A stretch of DNA of 64,000 nt from CAYUQT01 sp964446835. GTDB lineage: Bacteria; Planctomycetota; Phycisphaerae; UBA1845; JAFGLZ01. This document shows positions 26,982 to 36,581 of this stretch, in pieces. Position 1 is the stretch's first letter; each line of letters opens with the position of its first letter. The stretch spans positions 29,681 to 93,680 of the forward strand of contig CAYUQT010000036.1 of NCBI GenBank assembly GCA_964446835.1, given 5' to 3'. A program made the translations under genes and the position numbers. The notes under the pieces are model-generated. The model had not been told where the DNA came from and did not search any database. It worked only from the letters and a program-made list of their open reading frames with translations.

Positions 26982-28085
26982 ATGGCAAAGTTGAGTTTTG
27001 GTGGTGTTTCGGAAACCGTGGTCACTCGCGATGAGTTCCCGCTGAGCAAGGCCCGGCAGATTCTCAAGAAGGAAGTGGTGGCCATTCTCGGTTACGGCGT
27101 TCAGGGACCGGCCCAGGCGCTGAACATGCGCGACAACGGCGTTAAGGTCATCATCGGCCAGCGTCCCGAAGAGAAGGACTACTGGCAGAAGGCGATCAAG
27201 GATGGCTGGGTGCCGGGCAAGACGCTGTTCCCGCTCGAAGAGGCTGCCGAGCGCGGCACCGTCATTCAGTACCTGATCTCCGACGCCGGGCAGGTGGCGC
27301 AATGGCCGAAGATCAAGCCGCACCTTCACGCCGGCGACGCCCTCTACTTCTCGCACGGCTTTTCGATCGTGTACAAAAAGCAGACGCGCGTGGTCCCGCC
27401 CAAGAACGTCGACGTGATCCTGGTCGCCCCGAAGGGCTCCGGTACGAGCGTCCGGCGGAACTTCCTGGCCGGCAGCGGCATCAACTCCAGCTATGCCGTT
27501 TTCCAGGATGCCACCGGTCGGGCCGAGGAACGGACACTGGCGCTGGGCATCGCGATCGGCTCGGGCTTCCTGTTCCCCACGACGTTCGAGCACGAGGTCT
27601 ACAGCGACCTCACCGGCGAACGTGGTGTTCTGATGGGCTGTCTGGCCGGCACGCTGGAAGCTCAGTACAACGAACTCCGGAAGCGCGGGCACTCGCCCAG
27701 CGAGGCGTTCAACGAAACGGTCGAGGAACTCACACAGAGCCTCATTCGCCTCGTCGATGAAAACGGCATGGACTGGATGTTCGCTAACTGCAGCGCCACC
27801 GCTCAGCGCGGTGCACTGGATTGGGCCCCCAGGTTCCGCAAGGCCGTTGAGCCCGTCTTCAAGGAACTGTATTCCCGCGTCAAGAGCGGCAAGGAGACCG
27901 AGGTCGTCCTGAGAGTCAACAGCGCCCCGGACTATCGCAAAAAACTCGGCAAGGAACTCAAGGTCATTCACGAATCCGAGATGTGGCGGGCCGGTGCGAC
28001 GGTTCGGGCCCTCCGTCCGCAGAACTGGGCCAAGGCCAAGAAGGAACTGCTCGGCAAGAAGAAGGCCGGCAAGGGCAAGAAGTAA
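26982..28085 (+). CDS. ilvC: Ketol-acid reductoisomerase, Ilv5-like type
   Basis: This 367-residue enzyme of valine/isoleucine synthesis isomerises and reduces acetolactate with NADPH and Mg2+. Motifs are ILGYGVQGPAQALNMRDNG for the dinucleotide, FSHGFS, VILVAPKGSG, INSSYAVFQD and TFEHEVYSDLTGERG for metal binding. The spacing and wording (GINSSYAV, HSPSEAFNETVEE, RGALDW, PDYRKKL) are much closer to yeast Ilv5 than to the E. coli or common class I enzymes. The C-terminus carries a lysine-rich tail (AKKELLGKKKAGKGKK). AGGAG is 10 nt before ATG 26982. No ilvBN lies nearby. Confidence 0.93.
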   Translation: MAKLSFGGVSETVVTRDEFPLSKARQILKKEVVAILGYGVQGPAQALNMRDNGVKVIIGQRPEEKDYWQKAIKDGWVPGKTLFPLEEAAERGTVIQYLISDAGQVAQWPKIKPHLHAGDALYFSHGFSIVYKKQTRVVPPKNVDVILVAPKGSGTSVRRNFLAGSGINSSYAVFQDATGRAEERTLALGIAIGSGFLFPTTFEHEVYSDLTGERGVLMGCLAGTLEAQYNELRKRGHSPSEAFNETVEELTQSLIRLVDENGMDWMFANCSATAQRGALDWAPRFRKAVEPVFKELYSRVKSGKETEVVLRVNSAPDYRKKLGKELKVIHESEMWRAGATVRALRPQNWAKAKKELLGKKKAGKGKK

Positions 28086-28112
28086 CCACCGCCTTCCTTC
28101 AGCAGGTGATAC

Positions 28113-28189
28113 TCAGAGCCCGGAGCGCAGGCGATGGGTCCCCCAAAGATCGATGACACGGGGACCGACACCTGCGACCCGGGCTCTGA
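28113..28189. other. Long three-helix stem-loop after ilvC
   Basis: Three perfect helices nest in order: TCAGAGCCCGG (28113-28123) with CCGGGCTCTGA (28179-28189); CGCAGG (28126-28131) with CCTGCG (28171-28176); GGTCCCC (28137-28143) with GGGGACC (28160-28166). Small internal loops separate them, and the 16-nt apical loop is CAAAGATCGATGACAC. No T-run follows on either strand, so it is not a classical terminator. It lies 27 nt after the ilvC stop and 42 nt before the nitroreductase start. It could be an RNA-stability, processing or leader element. Confidence 0.75.
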
Positions 28190-28231
28190 TCGTATAGGGT
28201 GAGCCTCGTCGTAACGCATGAAACGGAGCCG

Positions 28232-29125
28232 ATGCACATGATCGATGCACAGACCACCCCGCCAACGATTCAGATATCCGCAGAACGGTGCACGCGATGC
28301 GGCCGATGCGTCGCAACGTGTCCCAGACAACTTCTGGTTCACGAGAACAAGCGTGTCTATGCCATCGACAATCTGACCCGCTGCATCGTCTGCGGCCACT
28401 GTGTCGCCGTCTGCCCCGAGAATGCCGTGGCGCATTCCCAAGTCCCCGCCGACGCCGCTCCGCCCCTGCCCGAGATCGCCCTGACCGACCAACAACTGGA
28501 GTATTTCCTGCGCCGCCGCCGAAGCATCCGCAAGTTCAAGCCGGATCCTGTCGAGCCGGCCAAGCTCGATCGCCTGCTCGACATCGCCCGATACGCCCCC
28601 ACCGGCAAGAACTTCCAGGCCGTTCATTACACCGTCCTGACCGGCCAGAGCATCCTCCGTCTCGAGAAGGCCGCCGCCGAGTTCTACCGGAAGCTCGTTC
28701 AACGCCTCCAAAGCCCGGTGGGACGTCAGCTCGTCGGCCTGGTCGCCGGCCGTAAGATGGTCGAAACGCTGATCTGGGGACTGCCTGATCTGAAGCGAGA
28801 CGTCGCCGCCGTCGATCGAGGGCAGCCGACCTACTGCCATGCCGCGCCCCTGGTCATTGCCGTCCACGGCGAGCCTTCAACCACCATGCACGAGGACTGT
28901 TCGTACGCCGCCTATCACATCCTCCTGACTGCCGAGACCCTCGGACTGGGTACGTGCCTCGTCGGCTATATCACCGGTGCCGCCGAGCGACTCAAGAGCG
29001 TCGGCAAGGCCATCGACCTGCCGGCCGGTCACCGCATCTACTCCACCGTGGCCGTCGGATACTCCGCCGAGCGATTCGTCCGGCTTGTGCCGCGAAACGC
29101 GCCGATCGTCAGGAGACTGTCATAA
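28232..29125 (+). CDS. Nitroreductase with N-terminal 2[4Fe-4S] ferredoxin domain
   Basis: This protein of about 297 residues is a fusion. Residues 10-75 hold two ferredoxin clusters (CTRCGRCVATCPR and CIVCGHCVAVCPE). The rest is a flavin nitroreductase domain (RRRSIRKFKPDPV, YAPTGKNFQAVHY, and GLGTCLVGYI near the end). Such proteins use FMN and ferredoxin-type electrons and are common in anaerobes. The physiological acceptor is unknown. Starts at 28199 (GTG), 28232 and 28238 (ATG) are in frame; GGAG at 28225 fits 28238 or 28232 best. It follows the large hairpin at 28113. Confidence 0.85.
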   Translation: MHMIDAQTTPPTIQISAERCTRCGRCVATCPRQLLVHENKRVYAIDNLTRCIVCGHCVAVCPENAVAHSQVPADAAPPLPEIALTDQQLEYFLRRRRSIRKFKPDPVEPAKLDRLLDIARYAPTGKNFQAVHYTVLTGQSILRLEKAAAEFYRKLVQRLQSPVGRQLVGLVAGRKMVETLIWGLPDLKRDVAAVDRGQPTYCHAAPLVIAVHGEPSTTMHEDCSYAAYHILLTAETLGLGTCLVGYITGAAERLKSVGKAIDLPAGHRIYSTVAVGYSAERFVRLVPRNAPIVRRLS

Positions 29126-29363
29126 CGCACCGATTGACGGACAAACGTCCGCGTCTCTCTGTTTCGAAAACCCATGGTGATGCAGCAGGGCGTTGACATC
29201 GCCCGTTGCGGCAACCAAGATTCACATGGTGTGCTCGCCGCGGCACCGCTTCGGCGCATGGACGGCGCTGCGACCCCTCGCCATCTCGATGACCGGGTAC
29301 TTCCAACTCCGCCCGGACATCGCGAGGGGCTCCTCCGATCAGCGGTACGGGAAGGAACGACCC

Positions 29364-32300
29364 ATGAACAGTCACACACTCCGATGGATCCTCCTGGCGG
29401 GCCTTGTCGCGCTGGGTATGCTCGGATCGGAGTCGCTGCTTGCGGCGACGGGATTGGAGTCAGCCGGCAACACCGACGGAGTGCTCACTTGGCAGCTCGG
29501 CTCGTTGAAGAAGGGTCAATCAGCCCGCGAAGTCGTTCTGTTCGCCTTCGAACCCTCCGCGGACCGCGTAAAGGGCCGTCTCGATGACGCCCAACGTCAA
29601 TTCGCCACCGCCATACCGATGACCTTCCCCGCCAGGAATGATCCGGCCCCGCCTAAGGTGTGGATTACCAACGGGGTGACCGACTTCGCACTGGAAGCCC
29701 CCTGCTTCTTCCGATGGCGGGTCGAACGGCAGGCCTTACGATGTCCTCGCGGCGGCCAGCTCAGCCAGTTCACCTACTATGTTCACTATCGCGATGCTGC
29801 CGGCGAGCACCGCGCCGGCATACCCCACGAGGGCGACAGCACACCCGAAAACCTCACGATCGTCGAACCCGCTCGCTCTGTGAGCGAACGCGAGGTCTAT
29901 GGCGTCGTGGAGACGGCCGACAAAAAGCTGCGGGTTCGGGTCCGGGCGATGATGGGCCAGGGCCCCGTGGTGGCCGTCGAGTTCATGCTGCTCAATCAGA
30001 CCACGGAGCCTCTCGATAACGTCCGCCTGAGTACCTACGCCAATATCGAATCGGATCACACCGAGACCGACGACTACAGCTTCCTCGACCGAAGAACCGG
30101 CGGCCTGTTGGTAATGGACCCCCTCAGTTCGATGTGCGTGCTCATGGCCGGCTTGAACCCGCCGGCCACGGGCCATTCGGGCGTCTGGAATTCGTTCCCC
30201 CTTCTTCAGACGGCCGCGGGCATTCCCTTCGATCGATGGAAGCCCTTCACCGGCCTGTCACCCGAATTGGTCAAGAAGTTCGCCCGCGAACGTGCCGCGG
30301 CCCAGGGCATCTACCTGCCCTACCGCACAGAGAACCCCACGACACCCCAGACTCGCACCCTGTCGAGCCAGGAAGCCACCGGGGCACTGGAGCGTGATTG
30401 GCTGTTCCAGGCAATGGGAAAGCCCCTGCCCGAGCGGACGCTCGATGAGATCCGCTGGACCCGCGATCTGGCCGCGAGGTTGGCCGCCGGCCCCAACGCC
30501 CCCAATCTGTCCGGCGATTTGACTGAGCTTGCCGCCCTGGAGAAGCGGCTCTTCGATCTGGCCGGTCGCGGTGGCGATGCGGCAGCCGCCAAGGATATCT
30601 ACCTTGCCGTGCGTCGCACAAAGCGAGCCATCGCCATGAAGAACCCCGTGCTCGATTTCACACGGGTTCTCTTCATCGATCAGCCCTATCCCCGGGGCCC
30701 CGTGAACGACATCCATGAGGCCATCCACCGCATGGGGATCACGGCCACACCGGGTGGCCGGCTCATGGTACTCGACACACTCCACCCCGGCGGCCGTGTC
30801 CGGCAACTCGCCCCCCAGAACGCCAAGCCGGGGAGTTTCTGGCGACCCGACCTGTCGTATGATGCCAGGCGGATGCTCTTCTGCTACAAGGCGCACGATC
30901 AGAAGGGCTTCTGCCTCTATGAGATGAACATCGACGGATCGGACCTTCGGCAACTCACCTCCAGCGACTACGACGACGTCGATCCGATCTACCTCCCCGA
31001 CGGACACATCCTGTTCACGACGACGCGCGGCCATTCCCACGTCCGCTGCGGGCCGTTTATCTATTCGTACATCCTCGCACGATGCGATGCCGACGGCGGA
31101 AACATCTATCTGATCAGCTACAACGGCGAGCCCGACTTCGTCCCCGCACTGCTGAACGACGGCCGCGTGATCTATTCGCGATGGGAATACAGCGACAAAC
31201 CGCTCTGGCGGGTGCAGAGTCTGTGGACCACGAATCAGGACGGCACCAACACGATGGCCTTCTATGGCAACCAGTCGGTCTGGCCCGACCACCTTGCCGA
31301 GCCGCGGCCGATCCCAGGGAGCCAACGCGTGATGTTCTGCGGCGTGGGTCATCACGACTGGTGGTCCGGCTCGATCGGTATCATCGACCCGCACAAGGGA
31401 CTGAATTTCCCTTACGGCCTGACGAAGGTAACGCTGGATCGGCCGTGGCCGGAGTGCTCGAAACCGCCGATCGACCCGGCCGAGTCTGCCGTCTACCACA
31501 CATCGGGCAACTATACCGGCTACAAGACGGCCTATCCCCTGTCGGAGAGGGATTTCCTCGTCTCGGCCCGCGGCGAGGAAGACAAGTTCCGCCTCTATCT
31601 CATGGACACCGATGGGAACCGGGAGCTGATCTTCGAGGGGGTGTCGAACGTCCTTCATGCCATGCCAATCAAACCGCGCGTCCGCCCGCCTCAACAGCCC
31701 GATCGCGTGGCCTGGCCGGGAACCGGCAAAGATCGCAAGCCGGCGGAATTGGGTGTCTTCTACAGCGCCGACGTCTATCAGGGCGTGCCCGATCTGCCTC
31801 GCGGGAGCGTTCGATACCTTCGCGTGATCCAGCTCGATCACAAGACCTATACAACCTGGGCCAAGACGTTCCGCCATTCCGGCCCGCCCGTTTCCATCGT
31901 CCAGGAAGAGGGCGTGAAGCGGATCCTGTCTATCGTTCCGGTCGAAACGGACGGATCGGTCTACTTCAAGGTCCCGCCCGGGCGATCTGTCTACTTCCAA
32001 CTCCTCGATGAACACTATCGATGCCTCCAGACGATGCGATCGTTCGCCGGCGTGATGCCGGGCGAGCGGCGGGGATGCGTCGGCTGCCATGAGATGCACA
32101 GCACGGCCCCGCCGCGTCAAGCGGGCCTTGCCCTCCGCCGTCCCCCCACAGAGCTTTCGCCGCCACCCTGGGGAACCGAGAGCATCAGTTACGAACGCTT
32201 TGCCCAGCCGGTACTGGATCGCTATTGCGGCGAGTGCCATCAGGGCAAGGCGGACGCGCGAAAGGTGATGGATCTGACACTTCGGCCAGGCCACAACGTC

Positions 32301-32690
32301 TTCAAGGAGCCGTATCTCACGCTGGTTGGCTCAGCCGGATGGGGTAACCCTGTGCCCAACAAGGGCCAGCCGGGCTACGGCATCGCCGGCGCAATTCCCG
32401 TGGAGAGCATGGACCCCACGATGAACGACCCCAAGGCCTATGCCACGCTTCGCCCGAAGCAGTATCTCTCATACCGAAGCCGACTGGTCGAGCTGGCCAT
32501 GAGCGGGAAGCACTACGGCGTGAAGGCCGATCCGCTCAGCCTGCACAAACTCATAACATGGGTCGACGTCTGCTGCCCGTTCATGGGCGAGGAGGAGGTC
32601 CGCGCCCTGGGGGACCCGGACTTCGAAGGGATCGATGAGCTGCCGATTCGCCCCGTCGTTCGCAGTGCGCCGATCATCGAGCGACCGTAG
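29364..32690 (+). CDS. Secreted HzsA-related di-heme protein
   Basis: This is a 1108-residue protein with a signal peptide (MNSHTLRWILLAGLVALGML to LLAATG). An N-terminal domain of about 300 residues is followed by a TolB/WD-like propeller (DIHEAIHRMGITATPGGRLMVLD, RRMLFCYKAHDQKGFCLYEMNIDGSDLRQLT). A C-terminal cytochrome-like region has two c-type heme sites, CVGCH (905-909) and CGECH (955-959). This layout matches proteins labelled HzsA-related, after the hydrazine synthase alpha subunit. Members outside anammox bacteria have no known activity. The true start is ATG 29364 with GAAGGAA upstream. It ends 9 nt from the convergent gene at 32700. Confidence 0.78.
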   Translation: MNSHTLRWILLAGLVALGMLGSESLLAATGLESAGNTDGVLTWQLGSLKKGQSAREVVLFAFEPSADRVKGRLDDAQRQFATAIPMTFPARNDPAPPKVWITNGVTDFALEAPCFFRWRVERQALRCPRGGQLSQFTYYVHYRDAAGEHRAGIPHEGDSTPENLTIVEPARSVSEREVYGVVETADKKLRVRVRAMMGQGPVVAVEFMLLNQTTEPLDNVRLSTYANIESDHTETDDYSFLDRRTGGLLVMDPLSSMCVLMAGLNPPATGHSGVWNSFPLLQTAAGIPFDRWKPFTGLSPELVKKFARERAAAQGIYLPYRTENPTTPQTRTLSSQEATGALERDWLFQAMGKPLPERTLDEIRWTRDLAARLAAGPNAPNLSGDLTELAALEKRLFDLAGRGGDAAAAKDIYLAVRRTKRAIAMKNPVLDFTRVLFIDQPYPRGPVNDIHEAIHRMGITATPGGRLMVLDTLHPGGRVRQLAPQNAKPGSFWRPDLSYDARRMLFCYKAHDQKGFCLYEMNIDGSDLRQLTSSDYDDVDPIYLPDGHILFTTTRGHSHVRCGPFIYSYILARCDADGGNIYLISYNGEPDFVPALLNDGRVIYSRWEYSDKPLWRVQSLWTTNQDGTNTMAFYGNQSVWPDHLAEPRPIPGSQRVMFCGVGHHDWWSGSIGIIDPHKGLNFPYGLTKVTLDRPWPECSKPPIDPAESAVYHTSGNYTGYKTAYPLSERDFLVSARGEEDKFRLYLMDTDGNRELIFEGVSNVLHAMPIKPRVRPPQQPDRVAWPGTGKDRKPAELGVFYSADVYQGVPDLPRGSVRYLRVIQLDHKTYTTWAKTFRHSGPPVSIVQEEGVKRILSIVPVETDGSVYFKVPPGRSVYFQLLDEHYRCLQTMRSFAGVMPGERRGCVGCHEMHSTAPPRQAGLALRRPPTELSPPPWGTESISYERFAQPVLDRYCGECHQGKADARKVMDLTLRPGHNVFKEPYLTLVGSAGWGNPVPNKGQPGYGIAGAIPVESMDPTMNDPKAYATLRPKQYLSYRSRLVELAMSGKHYGVKADPLSLHKLITWVDVCCPFMGEEEVRALGDPDFEGIDELPIRPVVRSAPIIERP

Positions 32691-32699
32691 CAGGTATGA

Positions 32700-35426
32700 C
32701 TACCGAGCGAGTTGATTCAGCAGATCCTTCGCCTTGCCCGAGGAGCCGACGAGGTAGGTCGGCGTAGGCGACAGCGCGGTGGGTTGCGCCGAGACTCTAT
32801 TGCCCATGAAGTCGATGCATTCGGCGGAAGGAATCGCCACGGGCATACCCACTCCGTCATTCTCCGCCCACAATACGAGCACGGATCGTTTGCCCGTCTC
32901 AAAGGCGTAGCAGTGACCCACCCTGTCGAACGATCGCTCGCCAGCGTACGCCGGCCGTGGCCCCATGAGTTCAGCAAACAGTGCCAGTGCCGCAAGCACC
33001 TTGCGTGGCGAGCCCCCTTGTTCAAAGAGACAGCATTCGAAAGTCCACTCGTTCGCGGTGCCGCTCGAACCAGCATGCAGGAAGACCTTCTCCACGCCCC
33101 GAGCCAGCATGATCGTGAAGAACCTCACCGTGTATTCGGCACATCGACGTTCGTCCTTCAGGAGCGTAGCCCACCCCGCCGAATTCGCATAGAGGGGGCA
33201 ACATGGCAGGCTGTCCGATCCGTAGTAGGAGAACTCGGTGATCCAGATCGGTTTGCGACCGCCGTGCCTGTCCATCAGCGACAGGAGATTGTCCATATCC
33301 CGAATGAAACCTTCGGGTCGAGTGGCACCTGGATAGATGTGCAGGTTGAAGATGTCCACATGCTTCAGGCACCCGGCCTCAATCACCTCGCGAGTCAACG
33401 ACGTGGGCATACCGGCAATCCCGCCGATGATCCTGCAACCCGGGTCTGCTCGACGGATTCCGCCGGCTGCAACCTCCAGAAGGCGAACATAGTCGGCCGG
33501 CGTGTAGCCCCTTCCCGAATCGTCACCAGGCGGCTTCTTGGGCAGAGCGTAATCCGTGTAGATCGGCTCATTGAGGAATTCCCACACGTGGATCCGATCC
33601 TTGTATCGTCCGACAGCGCCGGCAACGAAATCGCCCAATAGGCGAGGTTCCTTGGGCGCCCAGGCCTGACGCCATCTGATGCCGGGGTACGCATCGGTCG
33701 GCGGACGGGCCGGTGCCTCCGAATTCCAGTCTGCCGAGGGATAAGGCGGAAGGAGCGGCAGCACCTGTACGCCCTCTCGAAGCACGCGTCCGATCTGCGC
33801 ATCGGCGATCTCCCAGCGATATACCCCCGCGGAGGGCTCGATGTGCTGCCACTTCAGCGACCAGTCACGATACCAGCTCACCCCAGCCTTGCCGGCCAGG
33901 CGAATCAGGAAGGGCGTCGCAAAGGCGTGGTTCATACCCACCACAGAATCGTTGCCGCTGCGGCGCGGGATGAATACCAGGCGAACGGTCTGAGACCCGG
34001 CAACGTCGTCGGCCTTATAGCACATCCTGACCTGGTAGTACCCCATCCACTCGGACGGCAAGGGGATCTCCCGTTGAACGCCGGACAGGCCAGGGACTGC
34101 AATGGACTCCGAGGGTAGCGTGATCGGGTGATCGAAGAAGTCCCGCACGTCGAAATCGACCCGCACGGATCTAGGCGACGGCGAGTAGTTGTGCGCTCGC
34201 ACCCGAAGAGTCCCGGAATCGCCCTGCTCGAAGAGTCCTGCGGCCTGCGAGGGTTCAGCCCCCACCTCAATGAGACTCCTGCCTTCAAACGGCGTGCCAT
34301 GCTCGCCTTTCTCGAGTTGCACCGCATCCACGTCGATATGAACCTTCTTCTCCTCTTTCACACTCGGCCCGACGGTGACGAATGCATATCGATGGGTCGG
34401 TCGAAATGTATGGGTGTACCGCGTCCACGTGTCCGACAGAACGATCGGGCGTCTGTGGTCGGTCCGTGCGCCGGCCGGGTCTCCGGACCGGGCGCCGACC
34501 ACCGCCGAAACCCCATTCTCGCTCGCGCGGAGGTCGCAGGAGAGGGTGTACGGCGCGTTGGGTTCGACGGGAATCCAACCCAGGCTCGCAGCAAGCGGCT
34601 CCAGTTCGCGACGCTCTACGGGCAGATAGTAGTCAAAGTGCAGCACGGGCGTGTCGCCACCGCCCAGGGGAATCCGCAAGAACGCCCGACCGTGAGTCCC
34701 ACCGGACGAGACGATCTTGCCATGCAACACTGCCAGGCCACCCCAGCCCGTGCCTTTCCCCAGCGAGGTCCATCCCGTCGCACCGACTTCGAACGAGCCA
34801 TTGAACACCATGTTACGGCGTCCGGTTGGCGGGATGACATCGGCGAACTCCGTCGCCTTCGGAGTGACCTCGATCAGACGCACGTCGTCAAGATAGAGCG
34901 TCCCCACTTCCGTGAACCAGAACTGAAGCCGGGTCGTCCGATCCGCCGAGCACGCGGCCCGAAACACCCGCCGGAACTCCTGCCACCGTGGCCCCACCTC
35001 CAATCCTTCACTGAACCCACACGAATCCCACGTCTTCGTGTCCATGATCGCAGCGTTCACGCAGCCGCCGGTGAGCCGCTCGGCCCGAATGCGGAGCGAC
35101 ATCTCATAGACCTTCCCCGCCTTCAGGGCCACGTGGCCGCACTGGGCGATCATCGCATGGCTGGCTGGTGTCTTTGCTTCAAAGCGCGTGCAGACGAGCT
35201 TTGCGCACGGATTTCCGCCCTCGGACGCGACCTCCAGTGTCTGTGTCACGTTCTCGTCACCGGAGGTCTGCCACTCAAGAGGCTTGCCCGCCTGAACCTG
35301 CGAGAAATCGCCGTTCGCAACGAGGTTCCGCGCCTCCGCTCCCCGTGCGTCAGGCAAACCACTGAATACGCACAAGAACATGGCTTGCGCCATCATCGCT
35401 GTTCCAACGCCCACGTTGCCGAGCAT
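32700..35426 (-). CDS. Secreted clan-A-like glycosidase with two CBM4/9-like modules
   Basis: This is a protein of about 908 residues with a signal peptide (MLGNVGVGTAMMAQAMFLCVFSG to ARGAEA). Two beta-sandwich modules of CBM4/9 character follow, each beginning with a NLVANGDFS- or NMVFNGSFE-like phrase (residues about 32-195 and 205-400). The C-terminal half is a (beta/alpha)8 domain with IHVWEFLNEPIYTDY (acid/base Glu) and PIWITEFSYYGS (nucleophile Glu), like GH39 and relatives. Ligand specificity is open. I prefer ATG 35426 over 35462, since GTGGAGG precedes it and the signal peptide starts there. The two stops with the HzsA-like gene are 9 nt apart. Confidence 0.75.
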   Translation of the reverse strand: MLGNVGVGTAMMAQAMFLCVFSGLPDARGAEARNLVANGDFSQVQAGKPLEWQTSGDENVTQTLEVASEGGNPCAKLVCTRFEAKTPASHAMIAQCGHVALKAGKVYEMSLRIRAERLTGGCVNAAIMDTKTWDSCGFSEGLEVGPRWQEFRRVFRAACSADRTTRLQFWFTEVGTLYLDDVRLIEVTPKATEFADVIPPTGRRNMVFNGSFEVGATGWTSLGKGTGWGGLAVLHGKIVSSGGTHGRAFLRIPLGGGDTPVLHFDYYLPVERRELEPLAASLGWIPVEPNAPYTLSCDLRASENGVSAVVGARSGDPAGARTDHRRPIVLSDTWTRYTHTFRPTHRYAFVTVGPSVKEEKKVHIDVDAVQLEKGEHGTPFEGRSLIEVGAEPSQAAGLFEQGDSGTLRVRAHNYSPSPRSVRVDFDVRDFFDHPITLPSESIAVPGLSGVQREIPLPSEWMGYYQVRMCYKADDVAGSQTVRLVFIPRRSGNDSVVGMNHAFATPFLIRLAGKAGVSWYRDWSLKWQHIEPSAGVYRWEIADAQIGRVLREGVQVLPLLPPYPSADWNSEAPARPPTDAYPGIRWRQAWAPKEPRLLGDFVAGAVGRYKDRIHVWEFLNEPIYTDYALPKKPPGDDSGRGYTPADYVRLLEVAAGGIRRADPGCRIIGGIAGMPTSLTREVIEAGCLKHVDIFNLHIYPGATRPEGFIRDMDNLLSLMDRHGGRKPIWITEFSYYGSDSLPCCPLYANSAGWATLLKDERRCAEYTVRFFTIMLARGVEKVFLHAGSSGTANEWTFECCLFEQGGSPRKVLAALALFAELMGPRPAYAGERSFDRVGHCYAFETGKRSVLVLWAENDGVGMPVAIPSAECIDFMGNRVSAQPTALSPTPTYLVGSSGKAKDLLNQLAR

Positions 35427-35593
35427 GATGCGACGTTCCTCCACACTTCCTTCCTGAAGCACCCGTGACCATATTCACACCACCGACCGATCCGGAGGCC
35501 GGTCGGGTGTCGAGCCATTCTACCCCTGGTCGCTGCCGTCCGCTTCCTTGACGAAGTGTCACCCGATTCCTAGCATTCGCCCGGAGGCCTCTC

Positions 35594-36550
35594 ATGAACG
35601 TCCTGATCATCGGCGGAACCCGGTTCCTCGGAGCAGCGATCGCCCGCGAGCTGATCGAACACAACCATGGAGTGACGCTCCTCCATCGGGGTAGGACAGC
35701 CGGCGACTTGCCGACGGAGGTCGCACACATCCTCGGAGATGCCCGCGACCGCGAGTTCGTTGAGCAACATCTCCAACGAGGCAGGTACGACGCCGTCGTC
35801 GACACGATCCTGCAAGCTGCCGACCTGGCGTGGTATCTTCCGCTGTTGAAATCCCGTACCCGCCAACTCGTGCATTGCGGCTCGACCGGTGTCTACGCCC
35901 CCGCCGACCGGGTGCCCTCCCGCGAGAACGATCCCACACCGTGTCCCGAGGAACTGGGTGGATTCGGTGAGAAGCTTGCACAGGATGAGGCGATCCTGGC
36001 ATTCCACCAACAGACCGGATTCCGAGTGTGCACCCTGAGGGTCAGTAACATCATCGGTGCGGGCGACGTCCCCCTGGATATCTGGGGGGCACGCAACCCC
36101 TCCTGCTTCCAGCGGCTGGCCGACCACCAGGAGATCTGGATCCCCAACGATGGCCGGGCGCTCGTGCAGCCCGTGCACGTCCGCGACCTGGCCCGAGGGT
36201 TTCGGGCCGTCTTGGAAGCTTCCGGGACGATCGCCCAAATCTACAACATGTCCTCCGACCGCCCCGTCACGCTCACCACCTATGCCCGGCTTGTGGCCGA
36301 ACTTCTCAACTCGCGTTCGGAATTCCGCTACGTCACGATGCAGAACATCCTGGCCACCGGCAAGGCAAACCCCGCCGGCCTGCGGTTCCTTTGCGAGCAC
36401 ATGTGCATCGACAGCACCAGAGCCCGAAACGAACTCGGCTATCAGCCCACATGGGATATCCGTGAATCATTGCGCGACACCCTACAATGGATGGTCGCTA
36501 CGGGTCGGCTCCACGCGATAATTCACAATGATGCCCTTGCGACACCGTAA
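35594..36550 (+). CDS. NAD-dependent epimerase/dehydratase-like (extended SDR)
   Basis: This 318-residue protein has an N-terminal Rossmann motif (NVLIIGGTRFLGAAIARELI) and the extended SDR shape (LVHCGSTGVYAP, VCTLRVSNIIGAGD, VHVRDLARGFRAVLEA). No canonical YxxxK pair is visible; the region reads GGFGEKLAQDE, with Gly or Phe where Tyr is expected. It may act like SDR-derived nucleic-acid- or ligand-binding proteins rather than as an epimerase, or use a shifted residue. CGGAGG lies upstream of ATG 35594. It may be transcribed with the gene at 36582, 31 nt later. Confidence 0.75.
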   Translation: MNVLIIGGTRFLGAAIARELIEHNHGVTLLHRGRTAGDLPTEVAHILGDARDREFVEQHLQRGRYDAVVDTILQAADLAWYLPLLKSRTRQLVHCGSTGVYAPADRVPSRENDPTPCPEELGGFGEKLAQDEAILAFHQQTGFRVCTLRVSNIIGAGDVPLDIWGARNPSCFQRLADHQEIWIPNDGRALVQPVHVRDLARGFRAVLEASGTIAQIYNMSSDRPVTLTTYARLVAELLNSRSEFRYVTMQNILATGKANPAGLRFLCEHMCIDSTRARNELGYQPTWDIRESLRDTLQWMVATGRLHAIIHNDALATP

Positions 36551-36581
36551 ACCCTCCGAGCGTCGTGGCAAGGAGAAGACA

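Noticed and set aside
30258..32294. Long minus-strand open frame antisense to the HzsA-related gene
   Set aside because: No domain is seen, while the plus strand has heme motifs, propeller repeats and a signal peptide.
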